Of a stretch of 64,000 nucleotides of DNA, positions 25,475 to 34,178 are shown piece after piece. Position 1 is the stretch's first letter. The number at the start of each line of letters is the position of its first letter. The notes beneath the pieces were generated by a model, which was not told the DNA's origin, made no database searches, and was given only the letters and a program-made list of their open reading frames with translations. Source of the stretch: Kineosporia rhizophila (lineage in GTDB: Bacteria > Actinomycetota > Actinomycetes > Actinomycetales > Kineosporiaceae); the NCBI RefSeq assembly GCF_021277265.1, contig NZ_JAJSOH010000023.1:49733-113732 (forward strand). Reading direction: 5' to 3'. The translations under genes and the position numbers were made by a program.

Positions 25475-26920
25475 TCAGGCGGTCGGCGCCGGGCTGTTCT
25501 CCGGCAGGGTCACGCTGGCCGGCCGCACCTGAGGCGCACCCGGCGTGCCGGCGGTCGACTTGGGGGCCTCGCCGTACCCATAGCCATAGCCGTATCCGTC
25601 GTACCCATTGCCGCGCTTGCGCTTCGGGGCGAAGTTCAGCACCGAGCCCAGCAGCTTCGCGTTCACCGCGTCCAGGGCCTGCAGGGCGCGCGTGGTGTCT
25701 TCCTTGCGGGTGCGACCGTGCCGGATGACCAGCACCGCGCCGTCGGCGGCGGCGGAGAGCACGGCGGCGTCGGTGACCGGCAGCAGCGGGGGAGCGTCGA
25801 CGACGACCACGTCGTAGTGCTCGGCCAGGGTGGCCAGAAGGTCGGCCATCTGCTGGGATCCGAGCAGCTCGGAGGGATTCGGTGGGGTGGGGCCGGAGGG
25901 CAGCACGGCCAGCATGTCGCGGCCGTAGACGGTGACCACCTCGCGCAGTTCGTGCCGGCCGGCGAGCACCGTGGTCAGGCCCGCGCCGCTGCTCACCCCC
26001 AGGTAGCGGCCCACGCTGGGCTTGCGCAGGTCGCCGTCGACCAGCACCACACGGGCTCCGCCGAGCGCCAGGGTGAGCGCGAGATTGCAGGCGGAGGTGC
26101 TCTTTCCCTCGTCCGGCAGCGGAGACGTGATCACGATGACCCGGGGCGGGGAGTCGACGTCGGCGAACTGCAGGTTGGTGCGCAGGGTGCGGAAGGCCTC
26201 GGCCCGGGCGCCGTGCTCGTCCCCGTCGACCAGGGGCTGCCGGCTGGTCTCCGGGTCGAACGGCACCACGCCCAGAGGCACTGCCCCGGTGAGCTTCTCG
26301 ATGTCCGAGACGGCGGTCACCGAGGTGTTCATCGCATCACGCAGCACGGCGGCCCCGATGCCCAGGCCGAGGCCGACCAGCAGGCCGAGTGCCAGGTTCA
26401 GCGGGACCCGCGGCGAGACCGGGGCGGAGGGCTCGGTGGCCCGCTCGATCACCGACAGCCGCACCGGTGAAGCCGCCTGCTGCGGAAGCCTTTCCAGCTG
26501 GGCCACGTAGCCGGGGAACTGCTCGGCGATGCCGTTGGCGATGACCGCCGCCCGGGCCGGGTCGGTGTCGGTGACGGTGATGTCGAGCAGCACCGTGTCG
26601 GCCGGGGCGGTCACGCTGATCTGGCCCGCGCTGACCGGTACGCCGTAGCCCTGGGAGACCTTGGTGAGCACGGCCGGGCTGGTGACCACGTCGGCGTACG
26701 ACTTGATCCGCTGCTGGATGAACGAGCTGCCCTGGCTCATCCGGGTGACGTCGCCGGTGCGGGACTCGCTGCCGTTGCCGACGAACAGTTCGGCGGTGGC
26801 CGAGTAGGTGGGCACCTGCCGGTCGGTGTAGAGGTAGGCCGCCCCCACGCCGAGAGCCGTGAGCAGCAGCACGACCAGCCACTGCCGGCGCAGGACGTGC
26901 AGGTACTGAACGATGGTCAC
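25475..26920 (-). CDS. BY-type tyrosine autokinase/chain-length regulator, paralogue 2
   Basis: This 481-residue protein is co-linear with the kinase at 10032-12338. It has a Wzz domain with TM helices at about 14-31 and 175-194, then Walker A PDEGKSTS (269-276), Walker A' LVDGDLRKP and Walker B VVVDAPP (372-378). The tyrosine cluster has five Tyr (Y440, Y443, Y445, Y447, Y449). It lacks the 320-residue tail of its paralogue and ends 32 residues after the cluster. GTG 26920 is selected because GGGGGA lies 7 bp upstream; the longer frame starts inside the divergent promoter region. It probably governs a second polysaccharide or forms a mixed complex. Confidence 0.94.
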   Translation of the reverse strand: MTIVQYLHVLRRQWLVVLLLTALGVGAAYLYTDRQVPTYSATAELFVGNGSESRTGDVTRMSQGSSFIQQRIKSYADVVTSPAVLTKVSQGYGVPVSAGQISVTAPADTVLLDITVTDTDPARAAVIANGIAEQFPGYVAQLERLPQQAASPVRLSVIERATEPSAPVSPRVPLNLALGLLVGLGLGIGAAVLRDAMNTSVTAVSDIEKLTGAVPLGVVPFDPETSRQPLVDGDEHGARAEAFRTLRTNLQFADVDSPPRVIVITSPLPDEGKSTSACNLALTLALGGARVVLVDGDLRKPSVGRYLGVSSGAGLTTVLAGRHELREVVTVYGRDMLAVLPSGPTPPNPSELLGSQQMADLLATLAEHYDVVVVDAPPLLPVTDAAVLSAAADGAVLVIRHGRTRKEDTTRALQALDAVNAKLLGSVLNFAPKRKRGNGYDGYGYGYGYGEAPKSTAGTPGAPQVRPASVTLPENSPAPTA

Positions 26921-27328
26921 GCGCGTTCCCCCAGGGCAATGTCCGGACATCTGTTCAGCGCTGAACGGCGGCTTCATGCTATCCGCGGCGAAAGGCCCTT
27001 CACGTGCGTTGCGGCAATCCGTTCGGGCCAGCCCCGGATCGGTATTTCGGGCAGTCGAATACCGCCCGTATGGAATGCTGGTCGATCGACCGGGACGGCT
27101 TGCGCATTTACGTCGTGAATGGTGGGCCGGGACCGAGTTATTGCACGGTGCAGTGTCGGTGTGCGTCGGGTGTGGGTGGAGGTGCGCAGTGGCACTGCAC
27201 CCACGGTGCACCTGCAAACCAATTCTCCCAGCGGCTGGAGAAAGCGGCTAATTCGTGCCTATGCTGACAATTACTGCACGCGCAGTAGGTGTCGGCGGAC
27301 CATATTTGCGCGATTGACGGGGGTCATC
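26921..27328. promoter_or_regulatory. Divergent promoter region with several dyads
   Basis: This 408-bp gap is less GC-rich than its surroundings. It contains the 12-bp palindrome GGTCGATCGACC (27080-27091), TGCAC-G-GTGCA (27142-27152), TGCAC-N5-GTGCA (27196-27210) and TACTGC-ACGC-GCAGTA (27272-27287). The three TGCA-type dyads are spaced 50-80 bp apart in front of the XRE-TPR gene, as would suit autoregulation. No protein-coding gene is evident. Confidence 0.45.
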
Positions 27329-28987
27329 GTGATGACGGTGGAACGCTGGACAGGGCACGAGGCGTGGGCTTTGCGCCGGGCCCTGAGAATGACAGTGGTG
27401 GGATTTGCCGAATACCTAGGTGTCGGCACCCGCACAGTGAGCAAGTGGGAGGCCCGAGGGGCCGACATCGAGCCGATGCCCGAGCTGCAGGCGGTGCTCG
27501 ACACCGCCCTGGCCCGGGCCGACCGGGCCAGTGCCGAGCGATTCCGGCTGCTGATCCAGGCCGGTACGGCGGCCCGGGCGGCGGCCGGGCGGCGGCGTGG
27601 TTCGGCAGAGAAGTCACCCTCCTCGTCCTCGGCGGCAGCGGCGGCCTCGGCACCGGGAATCTCCCCGGTGGTCAGGCCGGCGGCCGGGGCCGGACGTTCG
27701 GTCCGGGCCACCCGGGCGGCCGCGGTCTCGGCCGAGCCCGCAGGCCGCGGGCCACGCACCTCGGTGCGTGACCGCACTCTTGCCCCCGGTCGGCTGCGTC
27801 CCCGGCGTCGGCCGGACCAGCTGGGGGTGTCCGGGCCGTCCGGTCCGGAGCTGCAGCCGGTGAGCAGTCCCGGTGGGCCCTCGGGCCCACAGGCGAACGG
27901 GGCGCCCGACTGGAGCACCGATCCGCTGGTCCAGCTGCGGGTGCCGGAGGTGCCCGAGGGCGGGGCCCCCACGGTCTCCCCGTCGCTGGCCTGCGCTCCT
28001 CCTGAGGGGCTGGAGAGCACCTGGGTCACGGCCCGGGCGCACGCTCCCGAACCCCAGGTCGGTCACGTCACGGTGGGCCGCAGCGATGTCGAGGCGGTGC
28101 AGGAGACGGTCTCGTTCTTCAGCCGGGTCGACCACCGCCGCGGTGGTGGGCACGCCCGCACCGCCGTGCTGCAGTACCTCACCTCCGACGTGTCCGCCTT
28201 CCTGCACGGGCGGTTCGCCGACGACGAGGTACGGCGTCAGATGTTCGCCGCGGCCGCGGAACTGGCCTGCCTGGCCGGGTGGATGTCGTACGACGACGCC
28301 GAGCACGCCACCGCGCAGTGGGCCGGATCGATCGCGGTGAAACTGGCAGCGGAGGCCGGCGACGCCCCGCTGACCGGATTCGCCCTGCGGGCGATGTCCC
28401 GGCAGGTGCTCGACCTGGGGCAGCCCGACCGTTCCCTCGACCTGGCCGCAGCCGCGGTCAGCGGTGCCCGCTACCAGCGGGCCGTCCCGCGCGAGCGGGC
28501 GCTGCTGTCGATGGGGCAGGCCCGGGCCCTGGCGGTGGCCGGAGACCGGCCGGCCGCCATGGTGGCGCTCCGGCAGGCCGAGGCGGAACTGGCCTCGGCC
28601 TCGGCCTCGGACGTCGAGCCGGACCGGGTGTTCTTCGTCAGTCAGGCCTCGCTGGCCCATCAGTCCGGGTGCGTGCTGCGCGACCTCGGAGACCTGAGGG
28701 GTGCCCAGGAGGCCTTCGAACGGTCGGTGCAGAGCCGGCAGAGATCCCGGTTCCCCCGGGCGCACGCGATCACCCTCGGCGACCTCGGCGACGTGCAGGC
28801 CCGGCTGGGCCGTCACGACGACGCGGTGGCCACCTGGTCACAGGCCCTGGATGCGATGTCGGGCGTGCGCTCGGCCCGCACCCGGGCCATCGCCCGGCGC
28901 ATCCGGGTGATGACGGCCAGCAAGCCGGTCCGGGTCGCCGGTTCCGAGGAACTGGCCGCCCGGGTGGAGCACTACCTGGCCGGCTGA
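27329..28987 (+). CDS. XRE-family regulator with C-terminal TPR-like domain
   Basis: The 552-residue product begins VMTVERWTGHEAWALRRALR with a helix-turn-helix (about 16-45, FAEYLGVGTRTVSKWE). After a 150-residue Pro/Ala/Ser-rich linker come helical repeats (about 240-550) with TPR-like spacing. The paralogue at 48209 has the same N-terminus, which fixes the start at GTG 27329; GGGGG lies 5 bp upstream. Such proteins are thought to bind DNA with the HTH and sense a ligand or peptide with the repeats. The linker is far longer than in the paralogue. Target genes are unknown; the dyads upstream are candidates. Confidence 0.88.
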   Translation: MMTVERWTGHEAWALRRALRMTVVGFAEYLGVGTRTVSKWEARGADIEPMPELQAVLDTALARADRASAERFRLLIQAGTAARAAAGRRRGSAEKSPSSSSAAAAASAPGISPVVRPAAGAGRSVRATRAAAVSAEPAGRGPRTSVRDRTLAPGRLRPRRRPDQLGVSGPSGPELQPVSSPGGPSGPQANGAPDWSTDPLVQLRVPEVPEGGAPTVSPSLACAPPEGLESTWVTARAHAPEPQVGHVTVGRSDVEAVQETVSFFSRVDHRRGGGHARTAVLQYLTSDVSAFLHGRFADDEVRRQMFAAAAELACLAGWMSYDDAEHATAQWAGSIAVKLAAEAGDAPLTGFALRAMSRQVLDLGQPDRSLDLAAAAVSGARYQRAVPRERALLSMGQARALAVAGDRPAAMVALRQAEAELASASASDVEPDRVFFVSQASLAHQSGCVLRDLGDLRGAQEAFERSVQSRQRSRFPRAHAITLGDLGDVQARLGRHDDAVATWSQALDAMSGVRSARTRAIARRIRVMTASKPVRVAGSEELAARVEHYLAG

Positions 28988-29180
28988 CCCGACCGGAGTG
29001 GCCCGCGTCCGCATGCCGACACCGCGCGGGCCACCACCGGACGACCTACCCCAGATGTCGGCTGATGCCCCGGTCCCGCGCCGACCGGGGCGTCAGCCGA
29101 TCCCGGGTCCGGCTGCCCATGGTCCAGTTCCCTGGTTCCCTGGTCGATGAACACTGCCCGGGGCACGGGAGAGGGGGACG

Positions 29181-29576
29181 GTGCCTGTGGACGTCTTCGC
29201 CGGCCGCATCCTCGAGGCCCTGCCCCGTAGCCCGGGCCAGGCCTGGGCCAAGCTCCGGCACGCCGTGGAGGTGCTGGGCCAGGAGCCCCGGATGCTTCTC
29301 GCCTGCGTGCTCCTGATCCTGGCCGGTCTGGCCGTGGCCTTCACCCGCAGCCGCGCCCCCTCGGTGTCGGCCGGGCTCGGGCTGGTCCTCTGCAGCGTGA
29401 TCTGGCTGAGGGTCAGCCAACCCCGCGAAGGCACGGTCCTGGTGCTGCTGGCCCCCACCCGCGGCGTCACCGAGGCCGATCTGCTCGTACCCCTGGTGAT
29501 CGGCCTGGCCCTAGCGGTGCGGGCCGTACGCCGGTACACGCCCGGAGCCGGCTCAGCCCGCGTATTCCTGCCCTGA
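29181..29576 (+). CDS. Small multi-pass membrane protein, unknown
   Basis: The 131-residue product has hydrophobic helices at about 37-53, 60-74 and 93-112, with an N-terminal amphipathic part. GTG 29181 follows GAGAGGGGGAC, a strong ribosome site that decides the start. It ends inside the 3' end of the convergent sulfite-oxidase-like gene (24-bp overlap). I recognise no family. Confidence 0.7.
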   Translation: MPVDVFAGRILEALPRSPGQAWAKLRHAVEVLGQEPRMLLACVLLILAGLAVAFTRSRAPSVSAGLGLVLCSVIWLRVSQPREGTVLVLLAPTRGVTEADLLVPLVIGLALAVRAVRRYTPGAGSARVFLP

Positions 29577-30344
29577 CGGCCGGTCGTCCGGGCCGCCCCG
29601 GCGGCCCGGAGGCGGCGCCTGGGACGGCAGACGGTTGGGATGGGTCTCCTGGTACGACCAGCGCTCCTCGGCCCACACCTGGCCGCGCAGGTGGTAGCCC
29701 CGCTCCTCCCAGAACCCGCGGCGCGGCTGCAGCAGGTACTCCCAGCCGCGGAACCACTTGGGGCCCTTCCACGAGTACAGGTGCGGGATCACCAGCCGGA
29801 CCGGGAAACCGTGCTCGGGGGACAGCGGCGCGCCGTCCTGATGGGTGGCCAGCAGGGCGTTGTCGGCCAGCAGATCGTCCAGCCGTACGTTCGCGCTGTA
29901 GCCGTACTGGCCGTAGACGATCACGTTGGTGATGCCCGGCAGCGGGGGATAGGCCTCGACCACGTCGCGGGCGTAGACGCCCTCCCACACGTTGTCGAGC
30001 GTGGTGAACTTGCCCGCGCAGTGCATGTCCGCGGTGAGTTCGGCCCGCGGCAGCTTCTCCAGCTCGGCCAGGCTGACCACGAACGACTCGTCGCTCTTGG
30101 TGGCCCCGCCGAAGCTCATCTGCCAGGTGTCGCGGTCGCGCACCCGGGGCACCGGCCCGTAGTGGCGCACCGGCCGGTCGGTGCGGCCGGACTGGCCAGG
30201 AGGCAGCGGACGATCGTCCGGGTTCTCGCCCGGCGGATGGTCGTGGCCCGGTCCCTCCTGCATCCCGCCCCTCATCCCGCCCGTCAGGCTCTCGTCGTCC
30301 GGTCTGGTCCGTACGATCTTCAAGTACCGACCGGCGTCCTCCAT
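29553..30344 (-). CDS. Sulfite-oxidase-like molybdopterin oxidoreductase
   Basis: The 263-residue protein carries the molybdopterin domain of the sulfite oxidase/YedY-MsrP superfamily. The presumed Mo-ligand cysteine is in DMHCAGKFTTLDNVWEGV, and later blocks ARDVVEAYP, VYGQYGYSANV and GFPVRLVIPHLYSWKGPKW are typical of short sulfite-oxidase-like enzymes. No Tat signal is present, unlike periplasmic MsrP, so it may be cytoplasmic. The N-terminal 65 residues are a Pro/Arg-rich extension and the true start is uncertain; ATG 30344 has no clear ribosome site. Its location beside modABC fits a need for molybdenum. The substrate is unknown. Confidence 0.88.
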   Translation of the reverse strand: MEDAGRYLKIVRTRPDDESLTGGMRGGMQEGPGHDHPPGENPDDRPLPPGQSGRTDRPVRHYGPVPRVRDRDTWQMSFGGATKSDESFVVSLAELEKLPRAELTADMHCAGKFTTLDNVWEGVYARDVVEAYPPLPGITNVIVYGQYGYSANVRLDDLLADNALLATHQDGAPLSPEHGFPVRLVIPHLYSWKGPKWFRGWEYLLQPRRGFWEERGYHLRGQVWAEERWSYQETHPNRLPSQAPPPGRRGGPDDRPSGQEYAG

Positions 30345-30499
30345 GTTCGACGCTGACCGCCCGATCCGCCCAATCCGCAGGTCGGCGGGGGGTCGGACTC
30401 TACTGAGGGGTTGCTCAGGACTGTTAACCGAGCCCGCTTACGTGACTGAAGGGATCCGTACCCGCCCGATTGCACCCGGTCATGTCCGCAGGTGGGGGC

Positions 30500-31612
30500 T
30501 CAGGGGGCCGGATAGGCGGTGACCTCACCGGCCTTGGCCGACAGTCGCACGCGCAGACCGGGGGCCAGCCGCAGATCGGCGACCGCAGCGGCGGTGACGT
30601 CGACCAGGGCGGCCGGCGACCCCTCGACCGCCACGCGCACCCGGTCGGTGAGCAGTTCGACGCCGCTGACGGTGCCCTCCCAGACATTGCGCGGTGAGCC
30701 TTCCGGAAGTTCGCCCAGATGCAGGGAGATCGCGGTGGGGGCCAGGGCCGCCAGCAACCGGTCGCCCTTCTGCAGTCCCGCCGGCACAGCGGCCGCCACC
30801 AGTTCCCCTCCGCCGTCCAGATCGATACGCCCCAGCTCGGGATCGGCCAGCCGGCCGGAGTAGAGATTCAGCCCCATCAGCCGAGCCACGTACTCGGTGA
30901 CCGGCCGGCGGGCGACCTCCGAGGGCGTCCCGGTCTGCACGATCCGGCCCTCCTCGAGAACCAGGATGCGATCGGCCAGGACCAGCGCCTCCAGTGGGTC
31001 GTGGGTGACGACGATGCTCGGGCCCGCGAACGCGCTGAGCCGTCGGCGCAGCTCGGCACGGATCTCCAGCCGGGTGCGGGCGTCCAGGGCCGCCAGCGGC
31101 TCGTCCAGCAGCATCATCGCCGGTCCGGAGGCCAGGGCCCGGGCCAGCGCCACCCGCTGGGCCTGACCGCCGGAGAGCTGCCCCGGCCGGTGGTCCGCCA
31201 GGGCCTCAAGGTCGATCTGGCGCAGCACTTCCCGGGCAGCAGCGCGGGCTGCACCTCGGCGGACTCCCCGCGCGCGCTCGGCGAATGCCACGTTGTCGAG
31301 AACGCTGAGATGCGGAAAGAGCCGGTAGTCCTGGAACACCAACCCCACTCGCCGGTCGGTGGCGGGCACGAAGACACCGGAGGACGGCTCGTCCCAGGTA
31401 GTTCCGGCCACGCTGACCCTGCCCTCGCGCAGAGCGAGCAGCCCGGCCAGAGTGCGCAGGAGAGTGGTCTTTCCCGCGCCGTTGGGGCCGAGTACGGCGA
31501 GTACCTCGCCGGGGGCGACGCGGAACTGCGCGTGCAGGTCGAGGGTGCCGCGGCGTACGGTCACATCGGCGTCGAGTCCGACAATGGACGTTTGTGGGCC
31601 TTGGTCGGTCAC
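30500..31612 (-). CDS. modC: Molybdate ABC transporter ATP-binding protein
   Basis: ModC drives molybdate import. The 370-residue product has Walker A GPNGAGKTT, Q-loop FQDY, signature LSGGQAQR, Walker B MLLDEPLAALD and the H-loop VVTHDP. A C-terminal extension of about 130 residues includes a TOBE/MOP-like domain (about 300-370). GTG 31612 overlaps the modB stop as GTGA, so translation is coupled. A longer open frame upstream is only the antisense shadow of modB. Confidence 0.96.
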   Translation of the reverse strand: MTDQGPQTSIVGLDADVTVRRGTLDLHAQFRVAPGEVLAVLGPNGAGKTTLLRTLAGLLALREGRVSVAGTTWDEPSSGVFVPATDRRVGLVFQDYRLFPHLSVLDNVAFAERARGVRRGAARAAAREVLRQIDLEALADHRPGQLSGGQAQRVALARALASGPAMMLLDEPLAALDARTRLEIRAELRRRLSAFAGPSIVVTHDPLEALVLADRILVLEEGRIVQTGTPSEVARRPVTEYVARLMGLNLYSGRLADPELGRIDLDGGGELVAAAVPAGLQKGDRLLAALAPTAISLHLGELPEGSPRNVWEGTVSGVELLTDRVRVAVEGSPAALVDVTAAAVADLRLAPGLRVRLSAKAGEVTAYPAP

Positions 31613-32439
31613 AGTCGGCTCCCGCTGCCGATCCAGCGGTCTCTGAGCAGGGCCAGCACCGCGACCGAGACCCCCAGCAGGATCAGGCTCAGGGCGACCG
31701 CGGCGTCCGGTTCGCTCTGCATGGTCTCGTAGACGTGGACCGGCATGGTCTGGGTCAGGCCGGGGAAGTTGCCCGCGAAGGTGATCGTGGCGCCGAACTC
31801 GCCCAGCGCCCGGGCCCAGGTCAGCACGCTCCCGGCGACCAGGCTGGGCCAGATCAGCGGCAGGGTGACCCGGCGGAAGGTGGCGAAGGGCCGGGAGCCG
31901 AGGGTGGCGGCGGCCTCCTCCAGGCCGCGGTCGGCGCCGCGCAGCGCACCCTCCACCGTGACCACGAGAAATGGCATGGCCACGAAGGTCTCGGCAATGA
32001 TCACGGCCCAGACGGTGAAGGGCAGGGAGAAGCCGGTCCAGTCGTAGAGGTACTGGCCGAAGAAGCCGCGGCGGCCGAAGGCCACCAGCAGGGCGACCCC
32101 GCCCACCACCGGAGGCAGGACCAGCGGCAGCGTCACGATCGCCCGCAACGCGTTGATGCCCCGGCGCGGGCTGCGGGCCAGCACCCAGGCCAGCGGCACC
32201 CCGAAGAACAGGGAGAGCCCGGTCGCGGCGGTGGCGGTGGTCAGGGAGAGACGCAGTGCCTGAAGGGTTTCCGGCCTGGACAGCAGGTGCGGCAGATCTG
32301 CCCAGGGGGTTCGCAGCAGCAGTCCGAGCAGGGGAAGCAGCAGGAACAACACCGCGACCGCCGCCGGCAGTGCGATCGGCCACGGGGTGCGGGTGTCCGG
32401 GGAGCGCCCGCTCTCCCGGACCCGCGAGGTGACGGTCAA
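31609..32439 (-). CDS. modB: Molybdate ABC transporter permease
   Basis: The 276-residue protein has about six TM helices and the EAA loop EEAAATLGSRPFATFRRVTLP that docks ModC. C-terminal GEFGATITFAGN is typical of ModB. TTG 32439 is the only reasonable start, two bases after the modA stop. It is the third gene in a regulator-modA-modB-modC operon. Confidence 0.95.
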   Translation of the reverse strand: MTVTSRVRESGRSPDTRTPWPIALPAAVAVLFLLLPLLGLLLRTPWADLPHLLSRPETLQALRLSLTTATAATGLSLFFGVPLAWVLARSPRRGINALRAIVTLPLVLPPVVGGVALLVAFGRRGFFGQYLYDWTGFSLPFTVWAVIIAETFVAMPFLVVTVEGALRGADRGLEEAAATLGSRPFATFRRVTLPLIWPSLVAGSVLTWARALGEFGATITFAGNFPGLTQTMPVHVYETMQSEPDAAVALSLILLGVSVAVLALLRDRWIGSGSRL

Positions 32440-32441
32440 GG

Positions 32442-33224
32442 TCAGGGCCTGGTGAAGCCGGCGGCCTCGAGCTCGGCCACCCCGGCGTCGGACCGCACGA
32501 AGTCGACGAAAGCATCGGCCAGCTCGGCGTTCTTGCTGTCGGTCAGCGGTGCGATCGGGTAGTCGGTGGTGGCGTTGACGTCGGCCGGGATCTCGATGCC
32601 CTGCACCTTCGCGCCCGCGGCCCGCACGTCGGTGACGTAGACCAGGCCGGCGTCGGCCTCGCCCAGGGTGACCTTGGACAGGGTGGACTTCACGTCGACC
32701 TCGTTGCTGACCGGGGTGACGGTGAGTCCTGCGTTGCTGAACACCTCACGGGCGGCCACCCCGCAGGGCACCTCCTCGGCGCACAGCACCACCTTCACGC
32801 CCTTGCCGGCCAGGTCGTCGAGCGCGTCGATCCCGGCCGGGTTGTCGGCCGGGACGGCGATCTGCAGGGTGTTGCCGGCGAAGGTGACCGGGTCGGTGGC
32901 GCCGCCTCCGGCCACCACCTGGTCCATGTTCTTGACCGAGGCCGAGGCGAACACGTCGGCGGGCGCGCCGGCGGTGATCTGCTCGGCCAGCCCCGAGCTG
33001 GGGCCGAAGCTGAACGTGACCTTGCTGCCGGGGTTCTCGGCCTCGAACGCCTTGCCCAGACTCGTGAACGACTCGGTCAGCGACGCGGCCGCGAACACCG
33101 TGATCTCACCCGAGGGGCCGGAATTGGAGCTGTTCGCACTGCCGGGTGAATCGTCCGTGCTTCCGCAGGCGGCCAGGGCCAGCAGGGCAGCGGCAGCGAC
33201 GGCGAGCGAGGGGAATCTGCGCAT
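32442..33224 (-). CDS. modA: Molybdate-binding lipoprotein
   Basis: The 260-residue product is the substrate-binding part of the transporter. Lipobox LALAAC has Cys20, and the mature part shows ITVFAAASLTESFTSLG, GPSSGLAEQI, ADVFASAS and the late YVTDVRAAG, all typical of ModA. A GGAAGAAG ribosome site precedes ATG 33224. It should bind molybdate (or tungstate) outside the membrane. Confidence 0.96.
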   Translation of the reverse strand: MRRFPSLAVAAAALLALAACGSTDDSPGSANSSNSGPSGEITVFAAASLTESFTSLGKAFEAENPGSKVTFSFGPSSGLAEQITAGAPADVFASASVKNMDQVVAGGGATDPVTFAGNTLQIAVPADNPAGIDALDDLAGKGVKVVLCAEEVPCGVAAREVFSNAGLTVTPVSNEVDVKSTLSKVTLGEADAGLVYVTDVRAAGAKVQGIEIPADVNATTDYPIAPLTDSKNAELADAFVDFVRSDAGVAELEAAGFTRP

Positions 33225-33260
33225 GGTCTTCTTCCGTGAATGTTCTGAACGGGCGCGCGG

Positions 33261-33671
33261 TCACTGCGCGTCCGGCACCTCGACCACCACGTTCGTGGAC
33301 TTGATCGAGGCCACCGCCAGTACCCCCGGCTCGAGGCCGAGTTCGTCGGCGGCCTCGCGGCTCATCAGTGAGACCACCCGGTAGGGGCCGGCCTGGATCT
33401 CGACCTGGGCCATCACCGTGTCGCGGACCACCCGGGTGACCAGCCCGCCGAAGCGATTGCGGGCCGAGGACCGGCTGCGCTCCTCCGGGTCGGCAGTGGG
33501 GGCCTCGTGGGCCAGTTGCTCGGCGAAACGGGCCAGCTCGGCGCCCTCGACCGCCCGCCGGCCGGACTCGTCCACCGTGGTGGGCAGGCGGCCGGAGTCG
33601 GCCCAGCGACGGATGGTGTCGTCGCTGACGCCGAGCAGCTCGGCGGCCTGGCGGATCCGGAAGAGGGGCAC
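33261..33671 (-). CDS. HTH-TOBE molybdate-responsive regulator
   Basis: The 136-residue protein has a MerR/excisionase-type helix-turn-helix (FRIRQAAELLGVSDDTIRRWADSGRLP, first 30 residues). A TOBE/MOP domain follows (about 70-134, RNRFGGLVTRVVRDTVMAQVEIQAG) that binds molybdate. It lies 36 bp upstream of modA in the same direction and likely controls the operon, in the role of ModE but with a different HTH. GTG 33671 is the best start although its ribosome site is weak. Confidence 0.9.
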   Translation of the reverse strand: MPLFRIRQAAELLGVSDDTIRRWADSGRLPTTVDESGRRAVEGAELARFAEQLAHEAPTADPEERSRSSARNRFGGLVTRVVRDTVMAQVEIQAGPYRVVSLMSREAADELGLEPGVLAVASIKSTNVVVEVPDAQ

Positions 33672-33748
33672 GAGGCGAGCATAGCCGCAGAAGCGGATTG
33701 ATCAGGGCTGTAGCTCCGCTGATGCGGTTAGTTCAACCGCTAGATTCC

Positions 33749-34054
33749 TCACAGGCGGGTGCTGGGCACCCGTACCGTGATCACCTGCATCTCGTCGGCC
33801 AGCTCGTCGATCCGCTCCCGGGACACCGGCCCGGCCACGATCAGCGCGTGCAGACCGTGCCGCCGGCCCAGTGAGCGCACGGTCTCGAGGGTCTCCTCCT
33901 CGCCGCGCAGACTGTCGTCCAGGTCGAAGGTGTCCAGCAGTGCGTACCCCTCGGCGCCGGCACACAGGGCGATCTCGATCCGGGCCCGGCGCCGTCGTGG
34001 GTCAGGGGATCCCGGCGGAACCCGGAACAGCCCGACGGCGGGGGGATGCGGCAT
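33749..34054 (-). CDS. Resolvase-like small protein lacking the catalytic serine
   Basis: The 101-residue protein resembles the N-terminal catalytic domain of serine recombinases, with order GLFRVPPGSP, ALCAGAEGYAL, FDLDDSLRG and LHALIVAGPVSR. Active resolvases have YxRVS; here the serine position is Pro (RVPPGS). Small proteins of this kind are common in actinomycetes and are annotated as recombinase family, but probably do not cut DNA. The family call is by motif order only and moderate in confidence. ATG 34054 has no clear Shine-Dalgarno. Confidence 0.6.
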   Translation of the reverse strand: MPHPPAVGLFRVPPGSPDPRRRRARIEIALCAGAEGYALLDTFDLDDSLRGEEETLETVRSLGRRHGLHALIVAGPVSRERIDELADEMQVITVRVPSTRL

Positions 34055-34178
34055 GGGTCAAGAATCCGGGGTGGACATCGGCGGCAGCGATGTTCCACCG
34101 GTGAACCCCTGATGCATCCTGGCCGGGCGTCCCTCGCACAGCGTGGGGTGTGCCTGACCGTGAGGTAGCTTCGGGACG

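Noticed and set aside
33749..34054. Mobile element marked by a resolvase-like gene
   Set aside because: The catalytic serine is absent, there are no inverted repeats or other mobility genes, and the flanks are ordinary chromosomal genes.
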